DNA from: Zhenpiania hominis
GTDB lineage: Bacteria > Bacillota > Clostridia > Peptostreptococcales > Anaerovoracaceae
Assembly (NCBI RefSeq): GCF_014333425.1
Contig: NZ_JACRYT010000009.1
Span: 46,605 to 110,604, forward strand
Direction: 5' to 3'
DNA length: 64,000 nucleotides
Every line of letters starts with the position of its first letter. The first letter of the stretch is position 1. This document shows positions 62,016-64,000 of the stretch, one piece after another. The translations under genes and the position numbers were made by a program. The notes under the pieces are model-generated. The model saw only the letters and a list, made by a program, of their open reading frames with translations. It was not told where the DNA came from and did no database searches.

Positions 62016-63188
62016 TTAATTTTCATATTTTTTCTCAAAGAGCAGTTTCTCTATCCTGTGTATATCATGCTCATTTGCCATAATAAACCGTTTCATTGGC
62101 TTATCTGAGTATTGCTCATCATATTTCTTCATCATCAGGCAGAATCTTCTTAATACAGCTCCACTTGTCATGGCTCCTTCTTTCCGCGCGGTTTTCTGGT
62201 CTTCCTTTAATTGCACATCTAACAGCCAGTGCTGCATCTCTATATTCCAATGCCCTTGTCGGATCTTTACCAGATTTTCTATATCCAACTCTTCCAGATT
62301 TGTGATCACGATCTGTCTGGAATGGCTTATCTCGCCTGTCCCTGTCTGAACCGTCTTTTTCTCTATGACCCCTATCCGGGCAATACTTCCATAAATCGAT
62401 TCAAGCCCCAGCTTTTCATATAGAAACGATGTGTCTTGAATCAGTCTTCCTTTTATGCGTTCTATCCTTCCATGACTCTTGTTAATTTGTTCCACTCCGT
62501 CTAGCTTCTCATACTTCCCTTTCTGTTTCAGTCTCTCCAACTCTTCCTCTATCGTCCGCAGCAGCCTTTTCTGGTTTTCTTTTACCGGTATGACATAGCT
62601 TCCTCCCCTATCTACTATCGCTTGGATTACGGTCTGGTTACACCCCATTGCGTCTATAGTCACGATCGTCTTATTCAACTCAAACAGCTTCCGGTATTCC
62701 GGAAGACAGCTGATTTCATTCTCCTTCTCTCCCACTTCCTTCACCTTCAATCCAATGGATTCCCCCTCATACATTGCGTTTAGAAGATACCTCGGCTTTT
62801 CTCCTTTCCCTTTTTCGCTGGCCGCTCGTACCGCCTTCCCATCTACACGCAATATTTTCATGTCTTTGTATCTCTCGCAGATCTCCGGGAACATTTCTTT
62901 AAGCCACGCCCCCAGCGAAAACGACAGCTTCTCAAAACTGACCATTCGCAACAGCCTCGAAAAGGTGTCGTGGGAAGGCACCCGTTTCATCTGGGTTTTC
63001 TCCTTAAAATATTCGAAGTTCAGTTCCGCGTAAAAAGCAATATCGCTCCCTTCGCTGTGACCCGCCAGCACCGCGTAAATACAGATCAGCAGCAGATCTG
63101 CAAAACGATAACGGATCCCTCTGGCATGTCTCGGGTCTTCAATCTGCTCCAACAGAAAGATCAGTTGCTTTTCTTCATCGTATCTCAT
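62016..63188 (-). CDS. ISAs1-family transposase (copy 2, intact)
   Basis: A 390-residue ISAs1-type DDE transposase. The N-terminal IEDPRHARGIRYRFADLLL and PSHDTFSRLLRM regions, VDGKAVRAA (first Asp), IVTIDAMGCNQTVIQ (second Asp) and the later Glu near GHWNIEMQHWLLD form the DDE site. Start ATG at 63188 within the end of the accessory ORF. Confidence 0.9.
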   Translation of the reverse strand: MRYDEEKQLIFLLEQIEDPRHARGIRYRFADLLLICIYAVLAGHSEGSDIAFYAELNFEYFKEKTQMKRVPSHDTFSRLLRMVSFEKLSFSLGAWLKEMFPEICERYKDMKILRVDGKAVRAASEKGKGEKPRYLLNAMYEGESIGLKVKEVGEKENEISCLPEYRKLFELNKTIVTIDAMGCNQTVIQAIVDRGGSYVIPVKENQKRLLRTIEEELERLKQKGKYEKLDGVEQINKSHGRIERIKGRLIQDTSFLYEKLGLESIYGSIARIGVIEKKTVQTGTGEISHSRQIVITNLEELDIENLVKIRQGHWNIEMQHWLLDVQLKEDQKTARKEGAMTSGAVLRRFCLMMKKYDEQYSDKPMKRFIMANEHDIHRIEKLLFEKKYEN

Positions 63189-63759
63189 TGTCTTCTATTC
63201 CCAGCCTTTCTAGCAATTCTCTTTGTACTTTCGTCAGTTCACTTTGAAAAACCCGTTTCCCCATCCTGACACTGCAAATATATTTCAGCGGCTCCAATTC
63301 TTCCAATGGGTATTCACAGATCTTGCTGATCGCTGTGATCTGGTTTGGGATCCCGATATGGAAGCGTTCGACCATTTCATCCACCGGATAAATCGTCACG
63401 TCTGCCCTGTCATTTAAAAAGGAATTATTGGATAAGTAAACGATCATACTGTAATAAAGATTCCTCCGCTCCTGCACAGGTCCGCTTCGCCTGCTGATAT
63501 ATTCCTCCTCAAATTTCAGCAGAAAATTTGTAAAGCCGCACTCCCGGATAACTACGTGCTCCGTATCAACCCTCGTTCTGTACAGCGGATGGAACCCCCA
63601 CCGATCTATTTTCCCTGCCAGTCCCTTAATCTCCTGGACCGGATAATTTTTTCCTGGAACACGTTTGGAAGTCGCGTAGTAAGCGTAGTATGTGTCATTT
63701 ACTTTTTTTACCACTGTCCCCTTTGGCCTGTACTGTTTTACATAATCTGGATATTTCAT
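63175..63759 (-). CDS. IS accessory protein (copy 2)
   Basis: The counterpart of 61281-61865, 194 residues, differing only in its last 35 or so residues. It overlaps the transposase by 14 bases. Function unknown. Confidence 0.75.
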   Translation of the reverse strand: MKYPDYVKQYRPKGTVVKKVNDTYYAYYATSKRVPGKNYPVQEIKGLAGKIDRWGFHPLYRTRVDTEHVVIRECGFTNFLLKFEEEYISRRSGPVQERRNLYYSMIVYLSNNSFLNDRADVTIYPVDEMVERFHIGIPNQITAISKICEYPLEELEPLKYICSVRMGKRVFQSELTKVQRELLERLGIEDNEIR

Positions 63760-63873
63760 ATATATGTATTATCATAATATACAATACAAGTCAAGCATAA
63801 ATTAAGAGAGCAGCAGAAAATGTCGCTTTTCCTCTACTCTCTTTTCTACTAATTATGACTTTGCGATTGCCCT

Positions 63874-63884
63874 AACATGTTTAT
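63874..63884. repeat. Target-site repeat, right
   Basis: AACATGTTTAT, the third copy; beyond it the sequence differs from both units, so this is the outer boundary. Confidence 0.85.
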
Positions 63885-63908
63885 GGTTCACATATGATAA
63901 TGTCTTAG

Positions 63909-63943
63909 TATACCACAAAAGAAAATGTCCCGAATGTGGTATA
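63909..63943 (+). promoter_or_regulatory. Inverted repeat and promoter of the next element
   Basis: TATACCACA (63909-63917) and TGTGGTATA (63935-63943) form a 9-bp perfect inverted repeat; the right arm overlaps an extended -10, TGG-TATAAT (63937-63945). Confidence 0.45.
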
Positions 63944-63980
63944 ATTATCCTCCTATGAGACTTATGAACAGGAGGAAATC

Positions 63981-64000
63981 ATTATCAGAAAGGTAGAACT
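63981..64000 (+). CDS. Start of a transposase-like gene, cut by the window end
   Basis: An AGGAGG at 63970-63975 precedes an open frame that reads IRKVEL with no ATG, GTG or TTG available, so an ATT or ATC start is implied. KVEL is how ISNCY/IS1202-type transposases of Firmicutes commonly begin, but only seven codons are visible. Confidence 0.35.

Larger units (their letters stand above)
61991..63873. mobile_element. ISAs1-family element, copy 2
   Basis: The second 1883-bp unit in the same orientation, with identical 18-bp terminal repeats and intact genes. Confidence 0.92.

Noticed and set aside
1..64000. tRNA, rRNA and CRISPR arrays
   Set aside because: No cloverleaf-like or rRNA stretches, nor regularly spaced repeats, were seen on either strand.

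Overview
The window is a low-GC Gram-positive, spore-forming anaerobe, most likely a member of the Clostridia (Eubacteriales). Evidence: two sporulation genes (spoIIR and a sipL-like LysM/SPOCS protein), strong AGGAGG ribosome-binding sites with some GTG and TTG starts, the clostridial GlgC/GlgD pair, and the gene order rpmH-rnpA-yidD-yidC-jag-mnmE-mnmG-rsmG-noc-parA-parB that lies beside oriC in Firmicutes. Family level is not resolved. No rRNA, tRNA or CRISPR array was found.

Layout. 0-1.5 kb: an HPt protein and a REC/HD-GYP response regulator (minus strand). 1.6-4.5 kb: birA-bioY behind a candidate BirA operator, a GH3 beta-N-acetylhexosaminidase and a 48-residue zinc ribbon. 4.4-9.6 kb, minus strand: cobalamin nucleotide-loop genes (cobT, cobU, cobS, a second cobU-like gene, cobC), cysK, a truncated TIM-barrel gene and a coiled-coil gene. 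9.8-13 kb: DMT transporter, HD hydrolase, larE, mazG and a CmpB-type membrane protein. 13.2-17.1 kb: phosphohexomutase and NAD(P)HX epimerase facing exoA and a secreted lethal-factor-like zinc protease. 17.3-25.9 kb, minus strand: two replication/translation operons (rpsF-ssb-rpsR; DUF2232-gdpP-rplI-dnaB-DUF1858-dnaD-M23 peptidase). 26.5-40.7 kb: a complete glycogen locus (glgB, glgP, glgC, glgD, glgA, a GH13-GH77 fusion, glk opposite, then pgm). 40.8-46.2 kb, minus strand: a MntA/HepT type VII toxin-antitoxin pair, AEC permease, thioesterase, DUF1846, a 30-residue membrane peptide, DUF1934 and hslO. 46.3-47.6 kb: an HtrA protease. 47.7-60 kb, minus strand: spoIIR, sipL-like, sprT-like, parB, parA, noc and the oriC-proximal housekeeping block up to rpmH. 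From about 47 kb the sequence looks visibly more AT-rich. 60.1-63.9 kb: two head-to-tail copies of one ISAs1-family element, followed by the start of a different IS, where dnaA would normally be found beyond rpmH.

How the genes work together. The glycogen block makes ADP-glucose (GlgC/GlgD), polymerises and branches it (GlgA, GlgB), degrades it (GlgP, GH13-GH77 fusion) and exchanges the products with glycolysis (Glk, PGM). The cob genes attach the lower ligand to salvaged cobinamide and include no corrin-ring synthesis. ParA, ParB, Noc and two parS sites mark the origin domain for segregation and division control.

The most interesting points are: a textbook sigma-F promoter for spoIIR placed in the loop of a hairpin that would hide the spoIIR ribosome-binding site only in read-through transcripts from the upstream sipL-like gene; a DnaD protein carrying the zinc-binding N-terminal domain of a DnaI/DnaC helicase loader but no ATPase; a parS palindrome that also reads as the intrinsic terminator of noc; and tandem two-gene ISAs1 elements in the rpmH-dnaA interval, one copy with a nonsense-mutated transposase.
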